A stretch of DNA of 64,000 bases from Torymus aiolomorphi (GCA_036365515.1 CM070873.1:68507529-68571528); one strand, 5' to 3'; counted from the first letter of the stretch, positions 1-11,319 are shown. Notes: generated by a model not told the origin, from the letters alone. Numbers and translations are program-made.

Positions 1-830
1 AACGTGTTATTTTTAATTTTTTCTATTCTTTTCCTCTACAATCATAATATATTCCACCAATTTGGCACTTCCTTTAAACGATCGCCCGCCGCTGCGCTTT
101 TAAAAATAGCCAACCGTTGGAACTAAAATCGTAGCCAAGGGACGAGAATAACAAACAGCATTTCATATAAACCCGAAAAGCTACAACCTACACTCTGTGT
201 TCAGCGCATCGAAGTATCATTTTACACATCTCGAAGCTACGCTCGAAATTGAAATTTCCTCACGCGCTGCCCTCCTCTCTCTTTCGCCTAGACCGAACCG
301 AAGAAAGGGAACGAGACCTATAATTATTTTCCCTGCCGACCTCGTCGCCATCGTCGTCGTACGGAAGCACGTGCGAAATGTGCAGCTGCTGCTGGTACGC
401 GAGCGCGGCGCGTCTGGCCGGACCCGGGCTCCGACTACTGCGGCCGAGCGAAAGAGAGTTCACTGGCGGTCGTCGTGACCGAAAAACTTTGGCAATAAAC
501 TTACGCGAGCGCCAGCGCGCGCGGCCATAGTTTCACCGGTTGCGTAATCGGGAGAGTGAGGTGTGTATGTGTGTGTGTGTGTATTGAGCGAGTCAATGGC
601 ACGTGGAATACAAGATACTCGATAATCGCTTGGCCCACTTGGTCAGGGTATTATATGGCTCGCGAAGGTCAAGATGCTTGGTCGTTGCTGTGATAGGAGG
701 GGGTGAGATTTTTTTTGGAAGGTGGGCAATGAGTTGTTTTCAAGAAGATGATGAACGGGAGGTGGGTGGAGGTAGGTAAAATGTTGTCCTGAGAAGTATA
801 CACGTATTGGAGTTATAGCAAAATGATATT
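1..830. other. CpG island 1 with left C/A and right G/T flanks
   Basis: Positions 1-250 are C/A-rich. The CpG-dense core is at about 400-540. A (GT)n run at 560-584 is followed by a strongly G/T-rich flank to about 800. The open frames here are low-complexity and on both strands, so I do not call a gene. A regulatory or promoter role is inference only. Confidence 0.5.
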
Positions 831-1957
831 TTATAAAAGATGGTTAAATATGTAGAAAATGGGAAAAACACACTGCATATCAACTTTTACTTCTATATGG
901 AAATAGAAAGGATTACTCGTTTTCGAGTTCGAAGTGATTCAAAGAATCGTTCATCAATATGATATATCACACTAGACTAACCACTTATGAAATGGGCGAC
1001 CTCTATATGTTAGGTTTCTCAGTATCGTCCCATATACACTGTATTTATTTATTTATTTGAATGAATGTATTTATTAGCGTAAGTGGTGAGTCTGAATGTA
1101 AAATTAGTATTTTAATTTTTAGTTTTAAGTTTACTTTTGACTCCTTGACTATTCAGCGGTATTTTTAATGTATTGAAAACTAGTAATTTTTTTCGTATAT
1201 TTCTAGTCAATCAAGCTTCTGTCTGTGATATCACTAATTTCTGGTTTTTTACTTACTTTGTAGTATTATTAGTTTTTAAGAATAATGACTGTGATATCGT
1301 AATTTATCTTTATTAAAGAGAAATAGACTGAGAAGCGCAAATTGACTGTGTTTGATTTGTATTTTTAAAAGGCTTATTGTATTTATATTTAAATTGTTTT
1401 TTATATTAGCTATTTTTTTGTATTATATACACGACTATTATACACTAATGTTGTTACACCATTTGTAAATTAATAATATTTACAATAAATGACTATTACT
1501 ATTACTATTTAACACCTACTCGGCGATAATATTTAAGTTTCGATCGGACTCTGGAATTGATACTATAGGTAGAAAGTTCCTTGCTATAGATAAATTTTTG
1601 ATGAAATGAAACATTTAAGAACTTATCTGTAGATCGCTCGTATGCAATTTATCAATTATTACTGAGTATCTTTTTTAGTCCAATGTAGTATAATTTATGT
1701 GAAGATTCTTTTTTAATATGACAAGTATAAGCTAATGATGACAGCTGATCAATAACTTGCTATAGGTATACGACACTCATCTGCCTTTTTCTGTAGAAGT
1801 ATTAGCTTAAGAATAAAGTGAAAAATCGATGCACTTATGTATTCAAGACAACGATGAACTTTCATAAATCTGTGTAATCAGTTACACAAAAACTTTTATT
1901 TTAAAAATTACTCTTCTTCATGTAAATACACTCTTAAAATCGATAAATAAATTTTAC
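831..1957. other. AT-rich spacer, no gene seen
   Basis: AT-rich DNA with stop codons in all frames. It holds a short TTTA tandem at 1042-1058 and an ATT-rich run near 1493-1509. I see nothing else that can be supported. Confidence 0.6.
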
Positions 1958-2166
1958 CCCATTCTGAAGTTTGCAACGTTGTAGTGCAACAAAATAAAAA
2001 AATATTTGATTTTACTCCAAGTTTATAATAATTAATATTAATTTTGCGTGTAGATTTATTGTTTCATAGTATCAAATAACCTTATAACAAAGATTTAGAT
2101 AATTTTAATTAATTGTAAAAAAATTTATTTCGTTGCATTCCAACGATGCAAACTTCAGACCCATAA
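1958..2166. repeat. Short inverted-repeat element (MITE-like)
   Basis: Terminal inverted repeats of about 40 bp: 1961-2000 and 2119-2160 (reversed) both contain TCTGAAGTTTGCA followed by CGTTG and a TGCAAC step. They enclose about 120 bp of AT-rich DNA with no frame. The outer ends are vague (CCCAT against GGGT), so no target duplication is assigned. Family unknown; a non-autonomous DNA transposon is the likeliest reading. Confidence 0.55.
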
Positions 2167-2279
2167 TTTTACTATGAACCGGTATTCGAAATCAACCGAA
2201 ATTCCAGTGAAATACAGTTTCTCAGTAACACAACCGATTTTCTGATTCATATTAAGCGAGTAGATAACCAGTACTTTCC

Positions 2280-2796
2280 TGGTACAAACCTCAAACAGCG
2301 CAACCTCGCATGATCATTTTCTGTAAAACTCATTCTTTTTCTCTCATCAAACCAGTTCGCACAAGCGCGCTCGCCATGCTTCGATTACCCTGACGCTTGC
2401 AGCAGCGGAAGCGGAAAACTCACACGCGCTTCACGCGACTGTGGCCGTCCAATGGCGCATGTGCGCGCACGGCGACCTATTTGCGCGCGAAATCGACGCG
2501 CGCGGGAGGCAAGTAAACCGGCGGCGTCCAGCGAGAGAGTAAAGTATAAATACCAGGGCGACGGCCGCGCGTTTATTGTCCGCGCGCGGAGCGAGAGGCT
2601 TCCGTTTAATGCCACGCGCGCCCGCCGCAGAGAGATGGCGATAATTAAAGGCATAACCGGTTTACGGCTCTTGTGTGTGTGTGCACGCCCGGCGCGCGGA
2701 ATCGGTTTTCAGTTTACGGTGGCGAGATGAGATGAGAGGGGGGAGAAAAATGCAGTTATACGGGAGCCAGGGACGAGGGTGAAGTATGACGAGGGT

Positions 2797-2841
<45 letters not shown>

Positions 2842-2920
2842 CCTACATTTTGTATGGGAAGGGTGACGGCAGGGGAAAGTAAAATTGGTCGGTGCACACG
2901 CGCAGTGTAATTGCTTTTTT
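2280..2920. other. CpG island 2, with a TATA-like box
   Basis: Left flank 2280-2390 is C/A-leaning. The core at 2340-2720 is extremely CpG-rich and contains TATAAATA at 2545-2552. The right flank from 2720 is G-rich (GATGAGAGGGGGG) and runs into a (GT)n tract. The TATA box could mark a promoter, but no downstream frame resembles a gene. Confidence 0.5.
2797..2840 (+). repeat. (GT)22 microsatellite
   Basis: Pure GT dinucleotide run in the G/T-rich flank of the preceding island. The long His/Thr-rich reading frame on the other strand is only this repeat translated. Confidence 0.95.
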
Positions 2921-3074
2921 GGCATGGTGTGGTTTGTGCACATAAGAATTATGCACATATTTATTGTGCACACTTTAGCATTGGAGTATACACATAGATA
3001 TAGATATACACCAATGCTAAAGTGTGCACAATAAATATGTGCATAATTCTTATGTGCACAAACCACACCATGCC
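2921..3074. mobile_element. 154-bp hairpin element with 8-bp target duplication
   Basis: Two 64-bp arms, 2921-2984 and 3011-3074, are perfect reverse complements around a 26-bp loop, so single strands would form a long hairpin. The 8-mer GCTTTTTT lies directly outside both ends (2913-2920 and 3075-3082), as expected for a target-site duplication. An 8-bp duplication is typical of hAT and P-type DNA transposons; the ends begin GGCATGGTGTGG, which I cannot assign to a known family. No coding capacity. The perfect arms suggest a recent insertion. Confidence 0.85.
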
Positions 3075-3319
3075 GCTTTTTTCATGCTTTTACTCTGAAT
3101 ATATATATTTTTTTCTTTCAAGTTTTGTCGGAGCAAGCTTGGTTACGTGCAATAAAAAATTGGATGTATAAAATCTAATTTTATATTTTTTAAAAGGGGT
3201 TCCAATTTTTTTTTCAAAAAAGAAGAATCTTTTCAAAAAGTATAACCTGATGAATTTATAACTCACTAATGCGTAAACGACTTTTAAAAACTAAACTTCG
3301 TAACAAGCAATACCTGCGA

Positions 3320-4280
3320 CTTTCTCGCTGCCTTAAGGCAGCGAATTCGCACGCGACCAACATAAGTATATGTGCACACAGCGCTTACACAAGATCGTCC
3401 GGGGAAGATATAAATAATAACAGAAGCTTTTATCTATAGCTATAAAAAAGTTACTATCAAACGATAAAGCTACACAATAATAACGAGCCGTAGAATTAAA
3501 CGAATTCCGTAACGCGATAACGAAGCGATTCACGAGCGCGCGTTCCTCAACATCACGCATCATAGTATAACACAAAAGCGCCGTGCCGCAGCTGTATGTA
3601 TATATACAGTCGATAGTTTCTCCGCTTGAGCAACTAGTAGTAGCAGCAGCAGCAGCGCGGACAAGAGCTACGAGTAGTGCACTGTACCACTCTTACGTGC
3701 TGCCGATCGCGCGACTCATATAATCGCGTAAGAAACGCGTATACGCATACACACACACTTACCGCGAAAATATAAAGCTACTCGCGTGCGCGATTCAGTT
3801 CCTATTACCCAACTTCCTCTCTCTCTCTCTTTACCTACCACGCGCGCGAGAAAATTGATTCGTTACACGTGCGACAGAGTCACGGCGGTGGCGCATTGTT
3901 TACGAGGCCAATTAAGACACTTCTTTCTCGCGGCGTAGGTATACATATGTGTGTGTGTGTGCGTTATTATTAGAGGATTTACGGCGGGTTTGTCTTGAAT
4001 GAAGTGACGTAATTCTCGCACGCGTATATATAGGAATCGATGAGACGACGAGGAATATATACACGCGGGAGCGTTGGTTTACGACACTTTTGAAATTGGC
4101 TCGAGAGCTCAGAGAGCTATATGGGCGTGCGTATTAGTTTATGGTTCGTGTGTGCGCATCTACTCACGCGGCGCTGCTGTGACGCGCGAGTGAGCGAGCG
4201 CAGTGCAGCCGATGCGCTTACTATACTTACTGTGTGTTAATTGCGCTGTGTGCGCGGATGCATAAGTTGTCGTTGATTGA
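3320..4280. other. CpG island 3
   Basis: C/A-rich on the left from about 3330, with an AGC run at 3642-3655, a CT run at 3822-3838 and a GT run near 3951-3962. CpG content is highest at 3540-4250 and the right part is G/T-rich. Numerous gcgcgcg steps. No gene-like frame. Confidence 0.45.
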
Positions 4281-4284
4281 AGGG

Positions 4285-4323
4285 ACTTACCTGAAACAGA
4301 AATGGAAAGGTGCATGGTTAGTC
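4285..4323 (-). other. Candidate recursive splice site (ratchet point) 1
   Basis: Read on the minus strand, a CTAAC branch-point-like motif (in 4316-4323) is followed 26 nt later by TTTCCATTTCTGTTTCAG and immediately by GTAAGT (4290-4285). A full acceptor fused to a perfect donor with no exon between is the ratchet-point arrangement known from long insect introns. It could also be a chance match or the edge of a tiny exon. If used, it implies a minus-strand intron spanning this region. Confidence 0.55.
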
Positions 4324-4329
4324 AAATGT

Positions 4330-4730
4330 AGTTTGTGCGAAATGGTTTTATTTTATTTATTCACTTGTTTAATTAAATTTTGATAAAATATTTCTGAACG
4401 AAATATATAATAAAATTGAAAATAAATCTTACTTTTTATATGGTAATTCAATTAAAACTATATATATTCTATAAAATGTATAGAGTTGAGGTGAATATTT
4501 TTAGAATCTAAACATGAGATCTAATATTATCAAACAATATATAATCTTTAAAAATTCTGTTATCAAAATGATAAAATATGAAAACAGTATTAAATCATAG
4601 GAAAATCAGTAATTCATAACAATTAATACAGGATTACTGCTATAGTTATATTACTCCTTCCTAACATATGAAAATAAATCTCAGGAAATATTATTATAAT
4701 TATCATAAGAAACTATACACAATACTCCGC
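4330..4730. other. AT-rich spacer, nothing seen
   Basis: Uniform AT-rich DNA with no frame, repeat or motif I can support. Confidence 0.6.
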
Positions 4731-5480
4731 GTTTAATTAACTTCAAAAACGTCAGAAAAAAAAAATGTTCTTTGAAACAACGCCAAAATCCTCATATAAT
4801 ACATCTCTGCGAGCAGAAAAGCGCAGTATATAGAAACCAGCATGCAGCCGGTCACGGCAAGCCGTTGCCACCGCGCGCCGACCGAACACTCCGTCCTCGC
4901 GGTTGAGCACCGCTGCGGCCGTATATATATGCGCGCCGCGAGCGATGTCTGCGCAACGGCTCGCTCTCTCGCCTCACACCTACACACACACACACACAGC
5001 TCCGCACTCTCGCTCTCGACCCGAGCCGAGCAGCGAGCGCGAGTTATGGCGTTGCGCAAAGGCTCGAAAAGTTCATGATACAAAGTCACATTACGAAAAA
5101 GCCCCCCGACGCTTGCTCGCGAGCGCTCCTTCGTGTGTGCAGCGTTATCACATACACGCGTATGTATATACGTATACGAGGAGCATCGATCTAATCTCGT
5201 GTTTTTTAAAGAGGTCGTTAGCGCCTCGCGCACTGGCCGCGGCTTTTTAAATCAGTCGCGAGTGTGTACGAGTGTATTGGGAAATGTGGGTATAGAAGCG
5301 CGAACGAGCGAGCGAGCTAGCGTTTTTGTATATATGATTGGTGGATGTGTGCGTGTGTGCGAGAATGACAGTTTTGTGTGGCTCATGTTTGCGAGCTAAT
5401 AGTGGAGAGAGAGAGAGAGAGAGAGAGAGAGCAAATGTTTTTGTTTTGGTTGCGAGATGGGTTGGACAATCGCTCAATTT
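4731..5480. other. CpG island 4
   Basis: C/A-leaning left part (4780-4900), CA run at 4981-4999, CpG core 4840-5110, then a G/T-rich right part with a GT run near 5345-5360 and a GA run at 5405-5431. CA lies left and GT/GA right of the core. Frames on both strands overlap completely and look like composition artefacts. Confidence 0.5.
5405..5431 (+). repeat. (GA)n microsatellite
   Basis: Pure GA run of about 27 bp in the right flank of the island. GA runs can bind GAGA-type factors in insects; no binding is shown here. Confidence 0.9.
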
Positions 5481-6639
5481 TGAATTCATAAGTAGATACG
5501 ATAATAATCATATTATATACTGTTTGAACAGAGACAATATCCTTTCATATTGTTTTATCAATTAATTATTATAACGTTATGTTATGCCTAACTAAACGGT
5601 GCGTGAAGATTCACTATACTTTATACAATTTAAATTTATTGCATGTTTTATTAATATAAGCCATGAATGTAGGTAAAATAATTAACTCCAATTTATTAAC
5701 TAATAAGAATGCCTCGTAACAAGGATATACATACACGTTAACGTTCATCCCGCAGCGAAAAGCTACCTGAAATTCGTCGGTAGTTTTACATAATCCCACT
5801 AGAAATTTTCTCAGGTATAAGTCCCTTTCGCTACTAATTTATATTCCAAATTAACAACCGCATTAATAATGCCTCAGAAGCCACGCCGCAGGATCTCAGG
5901 GTTTACGCAATCGCTGCATTCCTGGAATTTAATATTCGAGCTATAATATTCACGTCGGATTCTGCGAAAATTCAATCTCTCGTAAGCCAAGATTAATATT
6001 TTGCAACGAATCGATGAATTCAAAACGAATCTGCAGTGGTATTATCTTAAAAACTACTTTCTTGCGGAAATCTCTTATTCTTTTATGGATGAAACGACAC
6101 GTGCTGGGCGCGCGAGATACGACTGCGTCCATTACTTTCCGAGTCATCGCGGTATCTATATCGACTGGCGCTCGTACGTATAGCGCTGTGGTTTTATGTT
6201 TTTTGGCAAGGGATTTCGTGCCCCAGTTGTCACCGAAAACTTAGCTTTATCGACGTTCCGCCGCGATACCTCCGCCAAATTGCCACTCCCCTTCCCTGCC
6301 GCCTCTCGCGGGCTTCGAAGGCTAGTTTTTGCGAGGAGTTCATCTTTATTCAATACGCGCTTTATTACCATGAATGCTAAAGGCTGCATCTTTATGGATA
6401 GCTTCGTACTTTATGTTTTAAAATTTTTCTATTTCGGTTCAATTGATATACATGTTTCTGTGTAATGTAAACGTACATTTTATCAAGTTGAACGTTTATT
6501 TTTATTATTTTGTTTATTATGATAAAATACTAAAATGATTTCAGTTCATGCATTTACGAAACACACACTTTCATTGTATTTATATCTTTCATATATGAAA
6601 CCATCAAACGACGCACACTCATTAAAAATTCTTAATCAC
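5481..6639. other. AT-rich spacer with a balanced block
   Basis: 5481-5800 is AT-rich. 5810-6400 has intermediate GC, scattered CpG and little strand skew, unlike the islands. Such balanced blocks may be conserved enhancers, which only a comparison with related genomes could show. 6400-6639 is AT-rich again. No gene. Confidence 0.4.
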
Positions 6640-7320
6640 GCTCCAAAACCCCGCGACCTGATTCATACACATGCGTATTTTACCGTAGTTTTGCACAATA
6701 CGCGATCAAAATAATATCCCTCCCCCGTGGTTTCTCTATTCGACAATACCTCGATTCTTGGATTTTCCTATCGCCGTCTCAAGGACCGCGTGCGACGTCT
6801 CTGCTCCTCCCGCGCGGCCTCGGCGAAAAAAAAAACTGAGCACCTTCGCCTACCTTATATATATACACACACACCTTCACGGGGAACCGTTATCACGCGA
6901 GCGAATCGATACCCTGAGATTTTACGTCCCGCGTGCTATACACCTTGAAAACACACACATCCCTGAAAGGTGGGAATTTTCGTTAAGGATATTTTGCCAG
7001 AGTTAAGTTTTTCAGCCCTGACTTGGTTTTTTCCGCGACTCGCGTATGTAGGGTACACGGGGATGGGGAGAGTAAGTGAGAGAGCAAGAGAGAGAGAAGG
7101 GTAATAAAGGAACGATTCGAGCGTTTTATCGACGCTACTACTGCAACGTGAATTTTCTGAAACGTGCCGATGCCGGGGATGGCCTTTATACCGATCGTTG
7201 CATCCCCCGAGAGTCGCTCTGCGCTTTCGCGTTAAATTGCGCGCAATGGGGAGCATCGAGTCTCGTTCCGGGGGATTGAAGGATATCCCGCGCATGGGAT
7301 AGGTGCGTGTTGAGAAAATA
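6640..7320. other. CpG island 5
   Basis: Left flank 6640-6830 is C-rich (CCCTCCCCCG). There is a TA/CA run at 6857-6874. The right half turns G-rich at 7050-7110 (GGGGATGGGGAGAG, GAGAGAGA), and a mixed CpG block runs to 7300. No gene-like frame. Confidence 0.45.
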
Positions 7321-7740
7321 TATAGATGATTTTTGTAAAGTATGATGAATCGTGTGATTTCAAATAATAGTGAAGAATGGTATCGACTTGGTACACGTAT
7401 GAGGATAATATATACATTAGAAAAAGAATAGCAAATGATGTATAATATGCGTACGAGTGGCTAGCAAAACAATGTACGGGTGTATATATATGTACTTAAT
7501 ATGTATTGCTGCTACGCGATAATAGGCTTCTCTTGATTCTCCCATCAGCCGAGCGAAGCGAATGATTTTAAAAGTAAAATTAAAATTTTTTTTTCCCATT
7601 TTCGTCTGACCGCTCATTTACATAATTATACTTCCATTGACAGATTAGGCATGTATTATTTTTCAAGGTATATACACGCCAGGTATTTCTTGTCACATAT
7701 TTTAAACGACGAATCGCGCCAATCTATCACTATAGATTAT
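7321..7740. other. AT-rich spacer, nothing seen
   Basis: AT-rich with a few TA/TG runs (ATATATATG near 7480). No supported feature. Confidence 0.55.
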
Positions 7741-8470
7741 ATTTTACCAACAAAGTTTCCTCCGTTATTTTGAAAAATAGCATCCAACGCATCGCCGCAG
7801 CATATATCAATCACGTTATACTTCTCAAGTTCAACGCCAAAAAACTAATATATACGCGCTTCCACTTCGTTACCCAACCTCGCGCTCTTACGCAACATCC
7901 TCGTCCAAAAAAGGCGCATCACCATCACGCTCCCACCATTATAATACATCGTGACACTATAATACACAAGCGCGGGTCCAGTCTGCCTTTAAAATCTTTC
8001 TTCGCCATGTTGCAATTCCGACGCGCAGCACAGCTCTTTACGCTCAGGCTAGTCCAAGCTAGCTAGCGCGCGAGCGCGAGCGCGATTCACCTCGCGTGGC
8101 CTAAATAAACAACCGAGAATACATCGACCTGTGCGAGAGCGCGCACTGGCTATTTCCCTCTTTCTATTTCTCCCGCGCGCGGCGGGCCTAGCGTGCGATG
8201 CTCGATGCCTGTGGAGTATATGTATTAGTAGTAATGGCTCGATAGGAGAAGTTTGTTTGGGGGGATCTGCAGTTGCTTTTTTCTTTTTGTCATTTGGACG
8301 CTTCGCGCTGTATTTCGAGAAGTATTTTTGACCTGGGAGGTGTGTATTTTAGGTAGGAAGAATATTAATTGAGCTGTGTATGAGCGGCTTGTAACATGGA
8401 AATGCAATTTGCAAGGAGGAATATTATCGTGACGAATGAGCGTATAATGCAAATGTACATGTTTTTACAT
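7741..8470. other. CpG island 6
   Basis: A clear example of the skew switch: 7770-7980 is C/A-rich (CACCATCACGCTCCCACC), the core at 8055-8200 holds GCGCGCGAGCGCGAGCGCG, and 8210-8400 is G/T-rich (TTTGTTTGGGGGGATCTG). No credible coding frame. Confidence 0.55.
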
Positions 8471-8691
8471 TACGCTAATGTAGATTTAATGGCGACGCTC
8501 GAGGAAAATTTCGACGCGCCTATGGTACTTACAGATCCGCGCGGCTCTCGAATATGCGTTTGAATACAAATATAGTACTGCGCGGGCTAAATAAGTTAGT
8601 GCTTGCTAATGAGGGGAGGTGTTGGGGAAGCGGGAATAATAAATTTTATGGTAAAAATATGTCGGTATTGCTAATTTCATGGATTAAAGTT

Positions 8692-9961
8692 AAAAAAAAG
8701 TCTGGGCGAAGTCTTGCAGAAGTCTTGCAAAAGTCTGGCTTGTCGTACGATCCCAGACTTTTTGCCAGACTTTTTGTTTTTTTTATTAAAAGTCTTGGAA
8801 AAAATCCCCAGGCTTGATCCAAGACTTTTTGCCAGATTTAGCATACAGCGTAAAAAGTCTTGGAAAAAATGCCCAGACTTTATCCAAGACTTTTCGCCAA
8901 ACTTTATGGTCCGCGTATAGAAGTTAAACACGCCCGGCACCTCCCGTATGAAACCGATTCATGTTCATAGTCTTCCGAATCCCATGGTCACCGTTCTCAC
9001 CATCGACGTTGTCGCCATCATCTGCAGATCAATTAAATTTTTGAGACACATAAAGTGGGGCTTCGTGAAATCCCAACCTGCAAATAGAATTCCTCACAAA
9101 GCATCTCTTCTATACAGCGCAAGTAAATATTTCATAAAAAATTTTAACTTATCTGATATTATCTCGGTGATGTTCATTACAGTTCGGCGTGGAGAATGTT
9201 TGCACCTAGAGTCTAGACACATACATAAAGAGAAAAACTTTATAGCAAAAATATGTAGCGAGCTGAAAATATTTTGAAGTATATAAATAACTTGAAACTA
9301 GTTGCAGAATGCTCTATGTTCACATTGTTCACACATTAAGATTATCGTTCAATTCATGTTGTTTGGACTTCAAAATATTTTTATCTTGATATACGTTTGG
9401 ATTATAAAATTTTTCCGGAATCTCGAGTCATTGTAACCATTTTTTACGAGGAACTGTAATGGACAGTACCGGGATAATATCAGATAAGTTAACATTCTGT
9501 ATAAAATATTTACTTGCGCTGTAGAAGAGATGCTTTGTGAGGAATTCTATTTGCAGGTTGGAGTTTCACAAAGCCCTATTTTGTGTGTCTCAAAAATTTA
9601 ATAGATCTGCAGATGATGGCGACAACGACGATGGTGACAACGATGACCATGGGATTGCATCGGAAGACTATGAGCATCGGTTTCATGCGGGAGGTACTAG
9701 GCGTGTATAACCTCTATACGCGGACCGTAAAGTCTGGCGAAAAGTCTTCGATAAAGTCTGGGCATTTTTTCCAAGTCTTTTTACGCTGTATGCCTTAGCA
9801 TACAGCAAAAAGTCTTGGATAAAGTCTGGACATTTTTTCCAAGACTTTTAATAGAAAAAATAAAAAGCCTGGCAAAAAGTCTGGGATTATCCGACAAGCC
9901 AGACTTTTGAAACCAGACTTCTGCAAAACTTCTGCAAGACTTCGCTCAGACTTGTTTTTTT
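8692..9961. mobile_element. Fold-back element FB1 (about 1.27 kb)
   Basis: Two arms of about 500 bp (8692-9187 and 9449-9961) are diverged but clear reverse complements around a loop of about 260 bp. The outer 250 bp of each arm is built from a short motif in both orientations: AAGTCTTG or AAGTCTGG, its reverse complement, and a longer unit AAGTCTTGGAAAAAAT followed by a CCAGACTTTATCC-type step. The inner part is ordinary sequence and is also duplicated. Frames such as 8948-9277 lie across arm and loop and match no family I know. The A-run at the left end and T-run at the right end make the exact termini uncertain. The architecture resembles Drosophila FB elements, without sequence match claimed. 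Confidence 0.8.
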
Positions 9962-9962
9962 A

Positions 9963-9990
9963 CGAGGGTCATTTGATAAGTACCTAGCCT
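9963..9990 (+). repeat. Mariner terminal inverted repeat, 3' side
   Basis: Begins CGAGGGTCATTTGATAAGTA and pairs with the opposite terminus with two mismatches over 28 bp. It adjoins the end of the transposase gene. Confidence 0.9.
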
Positions 9991-10027
9991 ACAAATGAAA
10001 ACACCAAAATTTTACAAAAAATAAAAT

Positions 10028-11037
10028 TTATTTTTCAATGTAGTCTCCTTTTAGTTGAATACACTTGGTCCAGCGGTGTTCCAATTTTTTTAACCCCATT
10101 GAAAAAAATGTTTTCTCTTGGTTTGCAAAATAGGCCTCCGTGGCGGCGATTATTTCGTTATTAGAGTGGAAACTCTTCCCGGCGAGCGAATTTTTTAGGT
10201 TCGGAAACAAAAAAAAGTCGCACGGAGCCAAATCTGGAGAATACGGTGGATGGGGCAGCAGTTCGTAGCGTAATTCGACCAATTTAGCCGTGGCGAGTGC
10301 AGAAGTGTGAGCCGGTGCATTATCGTGGTGGAAAAGCACTTTCTTTTTAGACAAATGGGGCCGTTTTTCTTCTAACACGGTGTCAAATCGGCTCAATAGT
10401 TCGGCGTAGTACTGTCCTGTGACCGTTTTGCCCTTCTTCAGATAGTCAATAAAAATCACACCTTGAGAATCCCAGAAAACAGCGGCCATCACCTTTCCGG
10501 CCGACGGGACCGTCTTCGCCTTCTTCGGAGCAGGTTCACCGGGTAAGGTCCACTGTTTTGACTGCTCCTTGGTCTCTGGAGTGTAGTAGTGAATCCATGT
10601 TTCGTTGACGGTCACGTAACGACGCAAAAACTCTTTTGGATTGCGATTAAGCAGCTCCAAACACTGCTCTGAACTGGTCACACGGATGCGCTTGTTGTCT
10701 GCAGTCAGCAAACGCGGCATCCACCTTGCTGACAGCTTCCTCATGCCTAAAATGTCATGTAGGATATGCCACACGCGTTCTTCTGAGATGCCTACTATCG
10801 CAGCTATCTCGTGCACCTTTAATCGGCGGTCTGACAAAACGATATCGTGTATTTTTGTCACGTTCTCCTCCGTAGTGGCTGTTTTCGGAGCACCTGGGCG
10901 TGGATCATCAAAAACCGACGTACGACCACGTTGAAACTCGTTATACCAAAATTTAACGGTCACCATTTAATTTCACTGCGCGATTTCCCTTCCAAAAACA
11001 AGAATCGAATCACCGACCGATATTGTTCTTTCTCCAT
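10028..11037 (-). pseudogene. Mariner transposase, inactivated
   Basis: The main frame (10966 to 10028) encodes 312 residues of a mariner DD34D transposase. Visible motifs: a WMPRLL linker at residues 82-87, HHDNAPAH with Asp215, and YSPDLAPCD with Asp250, exactly 34 residues after Asp215. The first catalytic Asp of the usual VDETW-type motif is Asn here (residue 121, codon AAC at 10606-10604; a single G-to-A change would explain it), which should abolish cleavage. The true start is upstream at 11037: MEKEQYRSVIRF and the next few residues are intact, but this frame meets TGA after 25 codons where an out-of-frame deletion has removed part of the N-terminal DNA-binding domain. Two independent lesions make this a dead copy. 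The frame is otherwise open, so decay is recent. Confidence 0.93.
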
Positions 11038-11188
11038 TTTTTCAAAAATCAACGGACACATTTGCTTTCACACGCTCTCAAAAATAAACTACAACTCCGA
11101 TCCGGCTGAGATTTCGTCTGTAACCGTTTACAGGAAGATACTGCACTGTAGTGTATTTCTGGTGCGATAGTGGCACCATTTGGCGGTG

Positions 11189-11216
11189 AGGCTAGGTACT
11201 TGTCAAATGATCCTCG
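11189..11216 (-). repeat. Mariner terminal inverted repeat, 5' side
   Basis: Reads CGAGGATCATTTGACAAGTA on the minus strand, two mismatches from its partner. It is followed by about 150 bp of untranslated leader before the original start codon. Confidence 0.9.
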
Positions 11217-11319
11217 TACACGGGTGTTCTATGGAAATAATAAAACTTCTATTATATGCCTAGAGGTGTTCATCCGATTCAATGATGGTTATTATAGAAA
11301 ATTCAATCTATTATGATAG

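Larger units (their letters stand above)
9963..11216 (-). mobile_element. Defective mariner element
   Basis: A 1254-bp element with inverted terminal repeats of about 28 bp, flanked on both sides by TA (9961-9962 and 11217-11218), the target duplication of Tc1/mariner elements. Length and content (one transposase frame, minus strand) fit the mariner group. It lies immediately next to the right end of fold-back element FB1. The transposase is broken, so any further movement would need a helper. Confidence 0.95.

Noticed and set aside
197..478. 93-codon frame at the left edge
   Set aside because: No domain, an overlapping frame exists on the other strand, and it lies in island 1; composition explains it.
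8948..9277. 109-codon frame in FB1 as an encoded transposase
   Set aside because: No catalytic motif or similarity recognised, and part of it lies in the inverted arm.
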